Source: Ignavibacteriales bacterium (GTDB lineage Bacteria; Bacteroidota; Ignavibacteria; UBA10030). From it: DNA of 64,000 nucleotides. The notes beneath the pieces are model-generated. The model worked only from the letters and a program-made list of their open reading frames with translations. It made no database searches and had not been told where the DNA came from. The position numbers and the translations under genes were made by a program. The stretch is taken from contig JAPLFR010000009.1 in assembly GCA_026390575.1 (NCBI GenBank), positions 248,001 through 312,000 of the forward strand, given 5' to 3'. Of the stretch, positions 1 through 11,000 are shown in pieces. How positions within the stretch are numbered: the first letter of the stretch is position 1; the number at the start of each line of letters is the position of its first letter.

Positions 1-2
1 AT

Positions 3-1403
3 GTTAATGGACAAGCGCAGCAGCGTTATATTATTCTTGCTTCGATGGTGGGCACCGTAAAAAGTGGACGCTTTGAGCGTGGCGTGTCTATTTTTCCAGT
101 GGTTGATATGCCGGTGTTTTTTGCAGAAGATGCTGACCTTGCCGTGGCATTTGCAACATTTCAGCGCTATGGATTTTCGATCGGACAGATTTCGCTTTTC
201 GAGAATCAACGTGCTTTTCTTGATGCGAACAAGTTTTTTGGAAAGCATATTGCTGTGCTTGGCTCGAGCGGTTCCGGAAAATCGTGCGCTGTCGCCTCTA
301 TCTTACAGAAGGTGTCAAAGTATCCCGATACGAATATCATCATCCTAGATATTCACAACGAATATCATAAAGCGTTCGAGGGGAGCTGCAATCATCTCGA
401 CATTGGAGAATTTGAATTGCCTTATTGGTTGATGAACTTTGACGAATTGCGTGAAATGTTTATAGATGATAAGGACGAAAACGCCTCGAGCCAGATTACT
501 GTGCTCAAAGATCTCGTTATCATGTCAAAAAGAGGAAAAAATCCGGAGATGTCGACGATGATAACAATTGATACGCCGGTATATTATGACATCAGCGAGA
601 TCCGTGCAAAGCTGCAGTTTATGGACACCGAAAAAATAACGATGGGTGCGACAGTGAAGGAGGGACCTTTCTACGGCAAGTTTGCCAGATTCCTTGTCCG
701 GTTAGATGGTAAGTTGAACGATCCGCGATACGCGTTTATGTTTCGGTTAAAAAATTATATTCAATCTGCTGCCATTAACGATTTGCTCTCGAAGATACTG
801 GGTGCAGACGGCAGCGCGCAAGTGACAATTTTGGATATGAGCGGTGTGCCGTTCGATATCGTTAATACGATCGTATCGCTTCTGGCGCGCTTAATATTTG
901 ATTTCAATTTCTGGAATCCCAACAGGCGTGATTTTCCAATTCTCTTGGTGTTTGAGGAAGCGCATAATTATTTACCAAGCAGTGGCACTGCTACGGCCTC
1001 TGCTCGTAAAACTGTAGAGCGCATTGCAAAAGAAGGAAGAAAATACGGTGTCAGTTGTATGATCGTTAGCCAGCGTCCGTCGGAAGTTTCAGAAACAATC
1101 CTTTCGCAATGCAACAATTATGTTGTCCTGCGATTGACCAACCCGCTTGATCAGAATTATATTAGACGGCTGGTGCCAGATACATTTGCAAGTCTTACTG
1201 ATGTGTTGCCCTCACTGAGAACAGGAGAAGCACTCGTTGTGGGTGAAGCAATCTCGATGCCTTTGCGTGTGCAGATCGATTATCCTAATCCGGAACCGGA
1301 TAGCAGCGATATAAGGTTTTATGAGAAATGGAAACAGAGTGATGCCAAAACAAAGATTGCGGAAGTCGTCACGCGATGGTGGAAGCAAGAAAAGGTTAAG
1401 TGA
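3..1403 (+). CDS. HerA-type ATP-binding protein (DUF87), 5' end outside window
   Basis: The reading frame is open back to base 3, so the gene starts before the window. The first internal ATG at 45 is probably not the true start. Counting from that Met, a Walker A loop GSSGSGKS lies at residues 73-80 and a Walker B segment ending F-E-E-A-H at about 303-307, followed by an S-Q-R-P sensor-like motif. This is the HerA/FtsK-like ATPase architecture. HerA proteins form hexameric DNA translocases that work with NurA-type nucleases in end resection, or with defence effectors. The partner gene, if any, lies upstream and is not visible. Family assignment is strong; the pathway is inferred. Confidence 0.85.
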   Translation, partial: VNGQAQQRYIILASMVGTVKSGRFERGVSIFPVVDMPVFFAEDADLAVAFATFQRYGFSIGQISLFENQRAFLDANKFFGKHIAVLGSSGSGKSCAVASILQKVSKYPDTNIIILDIHNEYHKAFEGSCNHLDIGEFELPYWLMNFDELREMFIDDKDENASSQITVLKDLVIMSKRGKNPEMSTMITIDTPVYYDISEIRAKLQFMDTEKITMGATVKEGPFYGKFARFLVRLDGKLNDPRYAFMFRLKNYIQSAAINDLLSKILGADGSAQVTILDMSGVPFDIVNTIVSLLARLIFDFNFWNPNRRDFPILLVFEEAHNYLPSSGTATASARKTVERIAKEGRKYGVSCMIVSQRPSEVSETILSQCNNYVVLRLTNPLDQNYIRRLVPDTFASLTDVLPSLRTGEALVVGEAISMPLRVQIDYPNPEPDSSDIRFYEKWKQSDAKTKIAEVVTRWWKQEKVK

Positions 1404-1619
1404 ACTGGTGGGCATTGAATAGGATGTCCCTTGCACTCTATGCTTCCACCTCTTCTCTCTTTCTTGTTGTCAATGATTGTCCTTTGTGTGTGTGAGAAAA
1501 GCATTGCTGCCTTGACGGCAAGTTTTTAAGTACACCACTTGAATCCGACAATTTCCTTTTATACATTGGTGCAGATTGATTTAGCGTAATTTCCTTTGAA
1601 TGACAATCTTGGAGGTAAT

Positions 1620-2078
1620 ATGAAAGGATTTGTCAATCCTATTGCTCTATCTTTTTTTATTCTGGCCGGTTGTTCATCGCTCACGTTAAAACCAGGTGAT
1701 TTTGCTTGGCCTGTCGAGTCTGCCCTAAGCGTTGATGCTCAAGGTAATGTGCAAAGCGAACGTTACAGCTTTTCACTCAATGTCAAAAAACTCCTCTTTA
1801 TCGAAACACAAGACTCTGTCAATATAGCAAAAGTGACTTTGCGGATGATTCGCGATGTAAAGGGTTTTTACTTTATAACAGCGTCACAGTTTAAGAATGT
1901 CTATGTGTTTGAACAAACAGAGGGCGGTCTTAAACTTAAAAATAAAATTTTTGTGGCACAGAATGGACTGAGTGAACCGGCACTTAACCAGCGAGTACCG
2001 TACATCCAAATTGTGAATGGAAAAAATCCAACCATCTTAGTAACAGAAGATGGAGTTTTTGAAGGAGAAAAGAAATGA
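1620..2078 (+). CDS. Putative lipoprotein of unknown function
   Basis: A 152-residue product. The ATG at 1620 is chosen because GGAGG lies at 1611-1615 and a lipoprotein signal follows at once: a short hydrophobic stretch ending L-A-G-C, with the Cys about residue 18. An upstream in-frame TTG at 1596 would spoil the signal peptide. The mature part is polar with predicted beta character and no family was recognised. It overlaps the next gene by four bases (ATGA), so the two are probably co-translated. It is likely an outer-membrane or periplasmic lipoprotein. Confidence 0.65.
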   Translation: MKGFVNPIALSFFILAGCSSLTLKPGDFAWPVESALSVDAQGNVQSERYSFSLNVKKLLFIETQDSVNIAKVTLRMIRDVKGFYFITASQFKNVYVFEQTEGGLKLKNKIFVAQNGLSEPALNQRVPYIQIVNGKNPTILVTEDGVFEGEKK

Positions 2079-3355
2079 AGACCATGATACGGATTATTGC
2101 TTTGCTGGTGATGATGACCTTGACGCTTACCGCTCAGCAAAAATCGGATTATGTTATTGTTCAGCATTTTCAAACCATAACCAAATCCATTGCGAAAAAT
2201 ATTGATCAGGCAAAGACGGTGCAGGAGTGTGCCGAAGCCAATACTTCAATTGATGCGATTGAAAAAGAATTCAGTGAGGATAAAGCACTTATCAATAAAG
2301 CAAATTATCCGGATGGATATGATAAAACCGTAGAACAACTTCGAGGTAAACTACTCATTCGGCAAAGAGATCTTGGCGTCATTGAAAGTCAGATTGTACG
2401 TATTACAGAATTGGAAGTGAAAATCCGTGAACTGTCGGATCAGCTCATGAAGTTGACAAGCCAGAATGAATCATTGATGGCCGAAGTCAAGCAACTTTCC
2501 CTGAATGTAAAAAAACTTTCAGGCGATCTTTTTAATTCTGCCACACCAATAGATTCGCTCCGTAATATGATTGTAAGGCTACGCCAAGGATTGCAGGAAC
2601 GCGATGCTCTTATCTTCGCCCTGACAGATAGTCTTTTTATGCAATACGATAAAAATGTCAGTGATATGAAGGATATTGAAAAGCAGGGACTGTTAGGCAA
2701 GATCGATCGCCACGGTATCATTGGAAATGTCAAACGATCTATTATAGACAATGTAGCATTCCTCGAATCGACACAGCTTAAAGGAAGTGATCTTGTTACA
2801 ATTGTGCGGCAACAGAAACGGTTTCAGTCGCAATGGACTGGGTTAGCACCGAAACTTGCTTCACTCTATCTAAGCGGGAAATCGAAGAAGAGTGAAGTTG
2901 GCGTAGTCGATTCGATGCTGGCAATGTGGGGAGATAAGGTTGATGGTGCGATGTGGCGCTCGCTCAACACTCTTTTCAAAGAAAAAGGTTTTGTGGCCAA
3001 GGAGTTTTATAACGGTGATGAGTTTGTTGCAAACTTTATTGCCTTCCTTGATGAGCAAATTCAAAATCCGAATAAGGAAACCGATAACACACGATATAAA
3101 CTGTTTACAAACTTTAATGAAAGTCTATGGCAAACAGATTTGAATGCAACATGGCTGCCAGCTCTCACCGAACTGCGTAAGATTTCTGATACCCAGAAAA
3201 AAGATATAGAAGAAAAATTTGAAAAGTGGCATGCATCTGTTATGCCAGGTGCGACATGGCTGACGTATATATTGATCGTCTTAGGAGTTCTTCTTGTAGC
3301 GATTATTTGTGTATGGATTTTCCGTAAAGGACCCAAAACAAGTCAAAAAGAATAA
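2075..3355 (+). CDS. Exported coiled-coil protein with C-terminal membrane anchor, unknown function
   Basis: A 426-residue product. The N-terminus is a signal peptide with hydrophobic core I-I-A-L-L-V-M-M and A-Q-Q at the likely cleavage site. Residues about 85-150 are rich in E, L, K and Q with heptad-like spacing, suggesting a coiled coil. A single strong transmembrane helix lies near the C-terminus (about 396-416), followed by a basic tail, as in a periplasmic protein anchored in the inner membrane. No enzymatic motif was seen. It is translationally coupled to the preceding lipoprotein gene, so the two probably form an envelope complex; this is inference. Confidence 0.7.
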   Translation: MKTMIRIIALLVMMTLTLTAQQKSDYVIVQHFQTITKSIAKNIDQAKTVQECAEANTSIDAIEKEFSEDKALINKANYPDGYDKTVEQLRGKLLIRQRDLGVIESQIVRITELEVKIRELSDQLMKLTSQNESLMAEVKQLSLNVKKLSGDLFNSATPIDSLRNMIVRLRQGLQERDALIFALTDSLFMQYDKNVSDMKDIEKQGLLGKIDRHGIIGNVKRSIIDNVAFLESTQLKGSDLVTIVRQQKRFQSQWTGLAPKLASLYLSGKSKKSEVGVVDSMLAMWGDKVDGAMWRSLNTLFKEKGFVAKEFYNGDEFVANFIAFLDEQIQNPNKETDNTRYKLFTNFNESLWQTDLNATWLPALTELRKISDTQKKDIEEKFEKWHASVMPGATWLTYILIVLGVLLVAIICVWIFRKGPKTSQKE

Positions 3356-3618
3356 CTATTAAACGAAATTCGATTCGAGAATGGAAAAATATTGCATGTG
3401 AGAATAGGTTACTTCATGCGGTACTAAGAGCGAATAGTTCTTTTTGCGATATACTCTGTTGTAATCTTTTGTGTCGATAGATTGAATATGAATTACGAGT
3501 TTGCATGTTTTTTATGCGTGTGGATTTCGATAGTAAAAGGTTGCACATTTTAGAGGTTTCCGAATTATTAATAAAAATTTATTTTCATCATTAATCATTT
3601 TATTTTTTTGGAGTTTGC

Positions 3619-4023
3619 ATGAACGAACAATTGTTAAATGTTCTTATTGTAGATGATGAACCGACATATCGTATTGTTCTCACACAAACACTTAAAGGTT
3701 GCGGACACACAACCGAATCTTGTGACAGTGGAGATGACGCTATCAGCCTGCTTCAAAAAAACAAGTATGACGTGGTGCTGCTTGATTATAAAATGCCCGG
3801 AACAAGCGGTATCAATGTACTGCAATGGATGTACGGAATGAAGATGGATGTTCCAGTGATACTCATTACAGGCTATGGTTCGGAAGAGATTGCTCTTGAA
3901 GCGTGGAAGTGGGGAGCGAGGGACTATTTTGTAAAGGGAAAGTCAGATATGTCCCAACTACCGGAACTTGTTTTGAAAGTGTATAAACAGGTAATCTTGG
4001 AACGTCAACGCAGGTCAGAATAA
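3619..4023 (+). CDS. Single-domain response regulator (CheY-like)
   Basis: 134 residues consisting only of a receiver domain. Seen: the acidic pair in V-D-D-E (residues 11-13), phospho-acceptor D56 in L-L-D-Y-K-M-P-G, the Thr in L-I-T-G-Y-G and the Lys in Y-F-V-K-G. There is no DNA-binding or enzymatic output domain, so it must act by protein contact or as a phosphate shuttle. The start is supported by GGAG at 3609-3612. A close paralogue follows 178 bases downstream. The cognate kinase is unknown; the hybrid kinase at 11.4 kb is one candidate. Confidence 0.9.
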   Translation: MNEQLLNVLIVDDEPTYRIVLTQTLKGCGHTTESCDSGDDAISLLQKNKYDVVLLDYKMPGTSGINVLQWMYGMKMDVPVILITGYGSEEIALEAWKWGARDYFVKGKSDMSQLPELVLKVYKQVILERQRRSE

Positions 4024-4201
4024 ACCAGCCTGTACCTCGGTATATAATTTATTCGTTGTATTTTTGCTACTGAACCGATTCGTTGCACATTTGAATGTGG
4101 ACGAAGAGGTATTTTCAGGAAGTTGGATTGACTTCTTCCTTTGTTTGTTGTACACTTCTGTTGTAGATAAATACTGTTTACTTCTATTGTGCAACACAAT
4201 T

Positions 4202-4603
4202 ATGAATAAACAATCACTTCATGTCCTTGTGGCGGATGACGATCATCCTTATTGCGTTCTTTTAAAAAAGGCTCTTACTGGACATGGACATTCCGTTGTA
4301 GTTTGTAATTCAGCAGATGACGCGTTTCATCGTTTGCAAAAAGAACAATTCGATATTGCTCTCTTGGACTATAAAATGGAAGGCACCAGCGGTATTAATG
4401 TCCTGCAATGGATGTACGGGAAGAAAATGGATATTCCGGCGATTCTCATTACGGGTTATGGGTCTGAAGAAATTTATGAAGAAGCGTATAAATGGGGAGC
4501 ATCAGAGTACTTCGTAAAAGGGGAAATGGATACGGTACGAATTCCTGTTATGGTAGAACAAGTATACAGTAAACATCGAGCGCGAAAAGAAAGATTAAAA
4601 TAA
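4202..4603 (+). CDS. Single-domain response regulator, paralogue of the preceding gene
   Basis: 133 residues, receiver domain only. The open frame extends upstream to 4064, but homology to the neighbour and the standard receiver start (L-H-V-L-V-A-D-D-D) place the start at ATG 4202. D56 lies in L-L-D-Y-K-M-E-G. The usual Pro of the D-x-x-x-P loop is replaced by Glu here but kept in the neighbour. The T and K positions (L-I-T-G-Y-G, Y-F-V-K-G) are intact. The shared block around I-N-V-L-Q-W-M-Y-G shows a recent tandem duplication. Confidence 0.88.
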   Translation: MNKQSLHVLVADDDHPYCVLLKKALTGHGHSVVVCNSADDAFHRLQKEQFDIALLDYKMEGTSGINVLQWMYGKKMDIPAILITGYGSEEIYEEAYKWGASEYFVKGEMDTVRIPVMVEQVYSKHRARKERLK

Positions 4604-5098
4604 ATGAAGCAAGATTTTAGAAGATAGCTGATGTTGATCATTCGCTGCCGGTGGAAAGATCTTGCATTCATTGCAAACTGCTGAAAACCGCACGCAGCTG
4701 ATAACAGACATAATATATATTTCTTAACTACTTAGTAACATATTCAGTATTCTCAACATTTTATCAAATCCCTTCTCGTATCCTAATGCTTTTTCGGATT
4801 TTAAGTTCTCGTCTTCGGTTACTTCTAAATTCCTGTCTTTCCCGACGAGTCTGGACAAAAATAATAATTTATTTGAAAATGACAGAGGAATTATAAAATT
4901 TTCAATTGTAGAATCGGCAATATTTTCTAGTGTATGTTATATCGTTTTACAAAGGAAGTCCAATTTTGTTAAAAGCCACCCCATAATTTTGCAAAAACGA
5001 CAATTTCGATTAATCCCTTCACAGAATTTTCAGTGGTATAACTCTTGTTCCATATTGTAGTAATAAAAGCTGCTCATAAGGCTGAAGAAAGGTACAAT
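4604..5098. other. Gene-free AT-rich stretch
   Basis: About 495 bases between the second response regulator and a tiny membrane ORF. I see no open frame with a convincing ribosome-binding site, no strong terminator hairpin and no RNA gene. It probably holds the transcription end of the regulator pair. Confidence 0.5.
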
Positions 5099-5260
5099 AT
5101 GTCGATAGGGATCATACTAATAAGTTATTGCATCGGTGTTTTCCTGTTGGTTCGATTCTTACAGTCCATCCATCACTGGGATGAGGAAATCGAAGCGATG
5201 GAAAATCAAACAAGGTATACCAACAGGAAAAAAGTAGTTCACTATAGACCTGCATCATAA
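5099..5260 (+). CDS. Small membrane protein, unknown
   Basis: A 53-residue ORF starting at ATG 5099, about six bases after the purine-rich run GAAGAAAGG (5083-5091). An upstream in-frame start at 5045 is less likely. The product has one hydrophobic segment (I-G-I-I-L-I-S-Y-C-I-G-V-F-L-L-V) followed by a charged tail rich in E, R and K, as in single-pass microproteins. It converges on lptG. No homologue was recognised, so existence as a gene is only moderately supported. Confidence 0.4.
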   Translation: MSIGIILISYCIGVFLLVRFLQSIHHWDEEIEAMENQTRYTNRKKVVHYRPAS

Positions 5261-5278
5261 TGGTCTCTGAGATGAATG

Positions 5279-6382
5279 CTATTTTTGAACTCTCAAGAGA
5301 TTAACAATGCCAGCGATAAGAAAAATAATGTTGGCAAGCCATGCAGTAAAAAGCGGGTTAAGATCGCCGTTGTAGCCAAATACTTGACTCGCTTTCATAA
5401 AACCGAGATAAATGAAAGTAACGGCGGTAGCAATGCCGAATCCAAGCGCCGCGCCGGTGCGCGGTCTGCTCGCTGCAAATGGCACACCGAAGAGCACCAT
5501 AATAATACTTGCAAATGGGAATGCGAGCTTGAAATGATACTCCACTAACCAGCGGGCTATATCTTGTCCTGCACGTTGCTGATTAGCAATAAATTCACGC
5601 AATTCATAATAATCCATCTCATCAGGTGTCCGTTGCTTTTTTTCCATGTCAGATGGGGTTAATGAAAGCTTCCCCACCTTTAAGCTATCGAATGCCACAA
5701 GAGTTTGCGTAGAATCGAGGAAAGCGCGAGTGGTTCCGTGAAGCAGCACCCAGTTCCCTTTTTGTACATCATCTCCATTCTGTTGTACCCATTGCATTTG
5801 GAGTGCATCGTATCGATGCCGTAAAACGGTTATATCATTACTATCAAAATCCTGAATGCTGATTTGCCGAGCGCACTTGGCTTGTGTATCATAGTAACTG
5901 ATGGAAACGATGCGTGTTTTGCCTTCTTGAAAAAGAATATTATATCGAACAATTGGTTGGCTGGAACGGTTCAAGTGAGTGCGTTCTATATAGAATTTTT
6001 TTTGATTGGCATATGGAACTATCCAACCATTGAGATAGATGGACGCAAAACAGATGATGAATGTTACGATGAGAAAAGGTGCCATGATTCGATACAAACT
6101 GGTTCCGCTGGATTTGATGGCAGCGAGTTCGTTCTGACTGGAAAGCCGGCCGGTTACAAACAATGCCGAAAGCAGTACGGCAACAGGGATCATCAACTTG
6201 ACGATATCAGGGATTGAAGCAATGTAGTATTGCACAATGGTGCTTGTCGGTGCTTGCGCGTCTATGAAATCATCCAACTTCTCCATCATATCAATAATAA
6301 TAAAAATGGCAATGAAAGCGAGTAATCCGAAAATAAATACGATAAGAAACTGTCGAATGATGTAGCGGTCGAGTATTTTCAC
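5279..6382 (-). CDS. lptG: LptG-type lipopolysaccharide export permease
   Basis: 367 residues if the start is GTG at 6382, which overlaps the stop of the upstream gene as GTGA. The first residues then read V-K-I-L-D-R-Y-I-I-R-Q-F, the standard beginning of the YjgP/YjgQ family. The frame stays open further upstream to 6448, inside lptF. Six membrane helices are visible, three at each end, flanking a periplasmic beta-rich domain. LptF and LptG form the inner-membrane channel that, with LptB, extracts LPS for transport to the outer membrane. This gene is last in a two-gene operon. Assignment as G rather than F rests on gene order and N-terminal resemblance. Confidence 0.88.
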   Translation of the reverse strand: MKILDRYIIRQFLIVFIFGLLAFIAIFIIIDMMEKLDDFIDAQAPTSTIVQYYIASIPDIVKLMIPVAVLLSALFVTGRLSSQNELAAIKSSGTSLYRIMAPFLIVTFIICFASIYLNGWIVPYANQKKFYIERTHLNRSSQPIVRYNILFQEGKTRIVSISYYDTQAKCARQISIQDFDSNDITVLRHRYDALQMQWVQQNGDDVQKGNWVLLHGTTRAFLDSTQTLVAFDSLKVGKLSLTPSDMEKKQRTPDEMDYYELREFIANQQRAGQDIARWLVEYHFKLAFPFASIIMVLFGVPFAASRPRTGAALGFGIATAVTFIYLGFMKASQVFGYNGDLNPLFTAWLANIIFLIAGIVNLLRVQK

Positions 6383-7749
6383 GATTCCTCCGGCGAATGA
6401 GAATCCGAACGCCATGATTTTGGAATCAACCGGGCAAGGACCGACCAATCAATAGTGGGGTTCTCTCGAGCAGTTCGCACAGTCAAATACAATCCAATGG
6501 ATCCTAAAATAATATTCGCGATCCACATTCCGATCCAGGGATCAAAAAAACCACGATCTGCGAGATTCTCACCACCTTTCAGGCACGCCCAATAAAATAC
6601 AAAAAATCCCAAGCTAAGACTCGCGCCCATGCCGAATGTTCCACGCCTTGACATAATGCCAAGCGGTGCGCCAATAAATACGAAAACAATACATGCAAAT
6701 GGAATAGAAAATTTTTTATGAATCTCCACTAAATATGAGCGCACAGCCCGTTCATAATTATTGATCATAAAAAGATCAGAACGAATTGCCGCTTGTTGAG
6801 AAGGATCTGCTTTTATTCCTTTGAGGGGCGTTGTGTAAATCTCGGAGGGTTCAATGGATTTCTTAACATTGAAAATTTCATCCTGCTGTTTCCCCGTAAG
6901 TTCTTTTAGATGATGTTCGGTACTTGCTTGCAATGTTCGGATGCTGTCCACATTATGCGACATCCTTTGTACACTCATTTCACGATCACCACGAGAAATA
7001 TCGGTTTCGAGAGAGCGCTGGAAGTTGAATCCCTCGGCATCCATGACAATCCGATGTCTTTGAAATCGGATAACGCGGTACTGGCTTTTAAATTGATTAT
7101 TGACCTGATGTATTTCGCCATCCGATAAATCCATGACAAGCTTTCGATAATCTGTAGAGAATGAAATCGTTCCCCGGTGCGCTGTGATTGTGGAAGTCAT
7201 CATCGGTTTGGAATAGTCGAGGATGGTTACACCTTCGAGATCATTGGAATGTTCGAATGTTTTTCTCACTAAAATACTGTGTCCCTGCAGCAATTGAATG
7301 AACATTCCAGGCACCAAGGTTAAGGTTGGCTTTTTATGGGAAATATCGTTCATTAACACTTTCGTACGGTGATTAGCATCCGGCAATACATCGTTATTGA
7401 AGCTGATCAAAAGAAGACAGATCATTATGGATGCAGCGATCACCGGTGCAATCATTCGGTAGAGACTTACACCGCTTGCCCTCATTGAAGTAATTTCGTT
7501 TGTAGAAGCCAATCCGCCGAATGCCATCAGCGTCGCTACAAGGACGCCCATCGGTACAGCCAGCACAAGCATCCAGGCAAGATTGAGAGTAATCAATTCG
7601 GCAATAACTGCAGCACTTAATCCTTTCCCCGTCAACTGGTCGAGATACTTCATAAGGAATTGAAGGAGAAATATGCACATCATCAAAACAACGGAGAAGA
7701 TAAATGGTCCGATGTGCATACGGAGGATATGTCGCCAAAGAATATACAT
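6379..7749 (-). CDS. lptF: LptF-type lipopolysaccharide export permease
   Basis: 456 residues, longer than usual because of an extended central periplasmic region (about 230-310) rich in charged residues. It begins M-Y-I-L-W-R-H-I-L-R, followed by three membrane helices (about 12-120), a periplasmic beta domain and three C-terminal helices. The motif S-M-R-A-S-G-V-S-L near residue 90 is typical of the YjgP/YjgQ family. It is first in the lptF-lptG operon and diverges from the large PAS-domain gene. It would form the heterodimeric LPS extraction channel with LptG. Confidence 0.88.
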   Translation of the reverse strand: MYILWRHILRMHIGPFIFSVVLMMCIFLLQFLMKYLDQLTGKGLSAAVIAELITLNLAWMLVLAVPMGVLVATLMAFGGLASTNEITSMRASGVSLYRMIAPVIAASIMICLLLISFNNDVLPDANHRTKVLMNDISHKKPTLTLVPGMFIQLLQGHSILVRKTFEHSNDLEGVTILDYSKPMMTSTITAHRGTISFSTDYRKLVMDLSDGEIHQVNNQFKSQYRVIRFQRHRIVMDAEGFNFQRSLETDISRGDREMSVQRMSHNVDSIRTLQASTEHHLKELTGKQQDEIFNVKKSIEPSEIYTTPLKGIKADPSQQAAIRSDLFMINNYERAVRSYLVEIHKKFSIPFACIVFVFIGAPLGIMSRRGTFGMGASLSLGFFVFYWACLKGGENLADRGFFDPWIGMWIANIILGSIGLYLTVRTARENPTIDWSVLARLIPKSWRSDSHSPEES

Positions 7750-8098
7750 GTCATAGAAATATAACGAGAATGTCCGCTCTTTACAAGTTTCTGATATTGC
7801 CTTTGCCTGCGATCGTAAGTATATTTCACATAGAAAGGATAGACTGTGTCTTAGGAGTATTCCTTGCTCGCAAAGGAATTAAAATGATCGAAAGCCATGT
7901 TGACGCGTATGGAATTGCGCACTCGCGAGTTGCGCAATTGCAGCAAAGTAATGCGTCGTTCAATGGCGAGTGATGAGTTTGCTTCAGAACAATTTTGTCT
8001 CGGCAACGGATATGCAGACTATCGTACTTCGTGTGTATGATTAATTCTGAAAGATACTGAGATCGATGGGGAGCACTAGAAGAGGGACAGTAGAAACA
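7750..8098. other. Divergent promoter region between lptF and the PAS-domain gene
   Basis: About 350 bases separating divergent genes, so promoters for both must lie here. A plus-strand open frame (to 7973) crosses it, but it starts inside lptF antisense and lacks a convincing ribosome-binding site. I see no operator-like palindrome that I would defend. Confidence 0.45.
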
Positions 8099-11000
8099 AT
8101 GTTAAATCCAAAAATATTAATTGTCGAAGATGAAAACATTGTGGCGAAAGATCTTCAGAAACGACTGATGAATCTCGGATACGACATTGTGGGCATCGTT
8201 TCGACGGGCGAAGAAGCAATTAAGAAAGCGATTGCAACATTGCCCGATTTAGTATTAATGGATGTCCGCTTGAAGGGAGAGATGGATGGTATTGAAACAG
8301 CTTCAGCACTTCGGTTTCAGTATGGCATTGCTGTTGTGTTCCTGAGTGCATATGCGGATAACGATACACTCAAACGTGCTAGTAAAACGGAACCGTTCGG
8401 ATACATTCTCAAACCATTTGAAGAACGTGAACTTCATACGACTATCGAGATGGCCCTCTATAGAAGAGAACTGGAGCGAAGGTTCAAAGAGAATGAAACT
8501 TGGTATGGTACAACACTTCGAAGCATCGGCGAAGCTGTTATTTCTACCGATACGTTGGGTACTATCAAGTTTATGAATACCGCCGCGGAAAATCTTACGG
8601 GTTGGAAAATGAGCGAAGTGCTTGGGGAGGATTTGCTGAAAGTATTCCGAACCGTGGAAAAAACAATAAAACCTCACTTTACAAATCAGATCGAGCAAAT
8701 TTTAAAGAACAAAATTACAGCAGTATTGAAAAATCATGCCACGCTTGTTTCGCGCGAAGGAAAAGAAATTCCCATTGACGAAAGTGCATCGCCAATTAAA
8801 GATGAACTCGGAAATACCGTTGGAGTGGTGTTGGTTTTTCAGGATGTGTCGGATCGTAAGCGGGTTCAAGAAGCACTGAAAACCTCGCAGGAATATGCAC
8901 AGAACATCATCAATAGTTCGCTTGATATGATTATTGCCGTTGATAAAAATCTCAACATCATCGAGTTCAACAAAGAGGCTGAAGACACGTTCGGTTATAC
9001 TCGTAACGAACTCTTGGGAAAACATGTGAGTATCCTCTATGCTGATCCGGAGGAAAGCAATAAGGTACATAAAACGACAGTGGAACAAAGCCGCTATGTG
9101 CAGGAAGTGGTGAACAAACGAAAAAATGGCGAATTATTTCAGAGTTTACTATCATCATCTGTTCTGCGAAACGTAAAAGGTGAAATGATTGGTGTGATGG
9201 GAGTGTCTCGCGATATTACAGAAAAAAAATACGCTGATCAGGCGTTACGTGAAAGCGAGGAACGATACCGTGCGCTTGTCGAGCTCTCACCTGATCCGAT
9301 TGCTGTTCATATAGGCGGCACGTTAGTGTTTGTCAATACAGCCGCGGTGAAAATATTTGCCGCGAGGTCAGCTAACGATTTAATCGGACGGTCAGTCATA
9401 GAATTGGTTCATCCAGATTATCGTATTATTGTTAAAGATCGCATCCTGCAAATGTCACAGCAGGGAAAACGCGTACCAACTATTGAAGAGAAATTTATCC
9501 GGCTGGATGGCACAATATTTGAAGCAGAGGTCGCGGCAATGCCGTTTTTGTGGCAAGGGAAGCCCGCTATTCAAGTTGTTCTGCGCGATGTCACGGAGCG
9601 AATAAAAGCAGAACAAGCTATGCGTGGTTCAGAAGCGAAGTACCGATCGCTCGTTGAAAACGTGCTCGATGGCGTTTATCAAGCAACTCCGGATGGAGAA
9701 ATTTTAACGGCAAATCCAGCATTGGCTCGTATGCTTGGGTATGAATCTGAAACCGATTTGCTGCTTCTCAATGCTGAAAAGGAACTTTACATAAATTCGG
9801 AAGAACGGAGACAGTACTTAAGACTTCTTAATAAAGGAGAGCGAGCTAAGAACACGGAGTTTAAACTTCGACGAAAAGATGGTCAGATTATCGATGTGTT
9901 AGAAAATGCCAGAGTGGTTCGAAGCCGGCTTGGTGATATTCTCTATTATGAAGGAACGATTACAGATATCACAGAATTGAAGAATGTGCAGGAAGCATTG
10001 CGAATCAGCGAAGAACGCTTCCGTGCATTCATCGAACAAAGCGCCGAGGCAATTTGGTGTTTTGAATCTTCTGAACCAATGCCGATCAGTTTATCCGAAG
10101 AGAGACAAATTAAGTACTTAATGGAAGTTGGGTGCTTGAAAGAATGCAACGATACAATGGCGAGAATGTACGGTCTCGAATCTGCCGAGCAACTCCTAGG
10201 AGCGAAAGTGAAAGATTTGCTTGATCCGGCAGATCCGACAAATGTTGAATATCTACGCTCATTCATTCGCTCGAATTATCGGCTCGTCAATGCTGAGTCC
10301 CACGAAATTGATAAGAATGAAAAATCGAAGTATTTCTTGAATAATATGATTGGTGTTGTCGAAGGAGAAAAACTTGTGCGTGTGTGGGGCACACAGCGGG
10401 ATATTACGGTAGAGAAGCAAGCTGGATTGATGAAGGATGTTATTTTTCGAATTGCGCAGGTACAAGATACAAGTCAAACTTTGGATGATCTCTATTCGGA
10501 AGTTCACCGGTTAATCCAAGAAGTGATGCCGGCTAAAAATTTCTACATCGCTTTGTATGATAAGGAAAAAGATCTCTTAAGCTTTCCATACTTTGTGGAT
10601 GAAGTTGATAGACCGCATCCTCCACAGAAGTTAGGAAAAGGATTAACGGAGTATGTTTTAAAGACTGGTAAATCGCTGCTCTATACACCGGCAGTAGATG
10701 AGGAATTGACGAAGCGGGGTGAGATTGAGCTTGTGGGCGTGCAATCGAAAATATGGCTTGGTGTGCCGCTCATTATCGATGAACAAGTGGTGGGCGTCCT
10801 TGCTGTACAGGATTACTCCGATGTGAACCGACTCGGTCCAGAACAACAACATATGGTGGAATTCGTATCTATTCAGATTGCAAAAGCAATAGATCGAAAA
10901 AGTAATTTAACTGCACTGAAGAAAATTGAACAACGCTATCTGGGATTTCTAGAAGCGAATACCATCGGTCATTTTATCGCAAATGCAGATGGAATTGTAA

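Noticed and set aside
5140-5185. tRNA T-loop-like GGTTCGATTC
   Set aside because: The bases upstream do not form acceptor, D or anticodon stems; the match lies inside a small ORF.
7704-7973. 89-codon plus-strand ORF upstream of the PAS-domain gene
   Set aside because: It begins antisense to lptF, has no convincing ribosome-binding site and looks like promoter-region noise.
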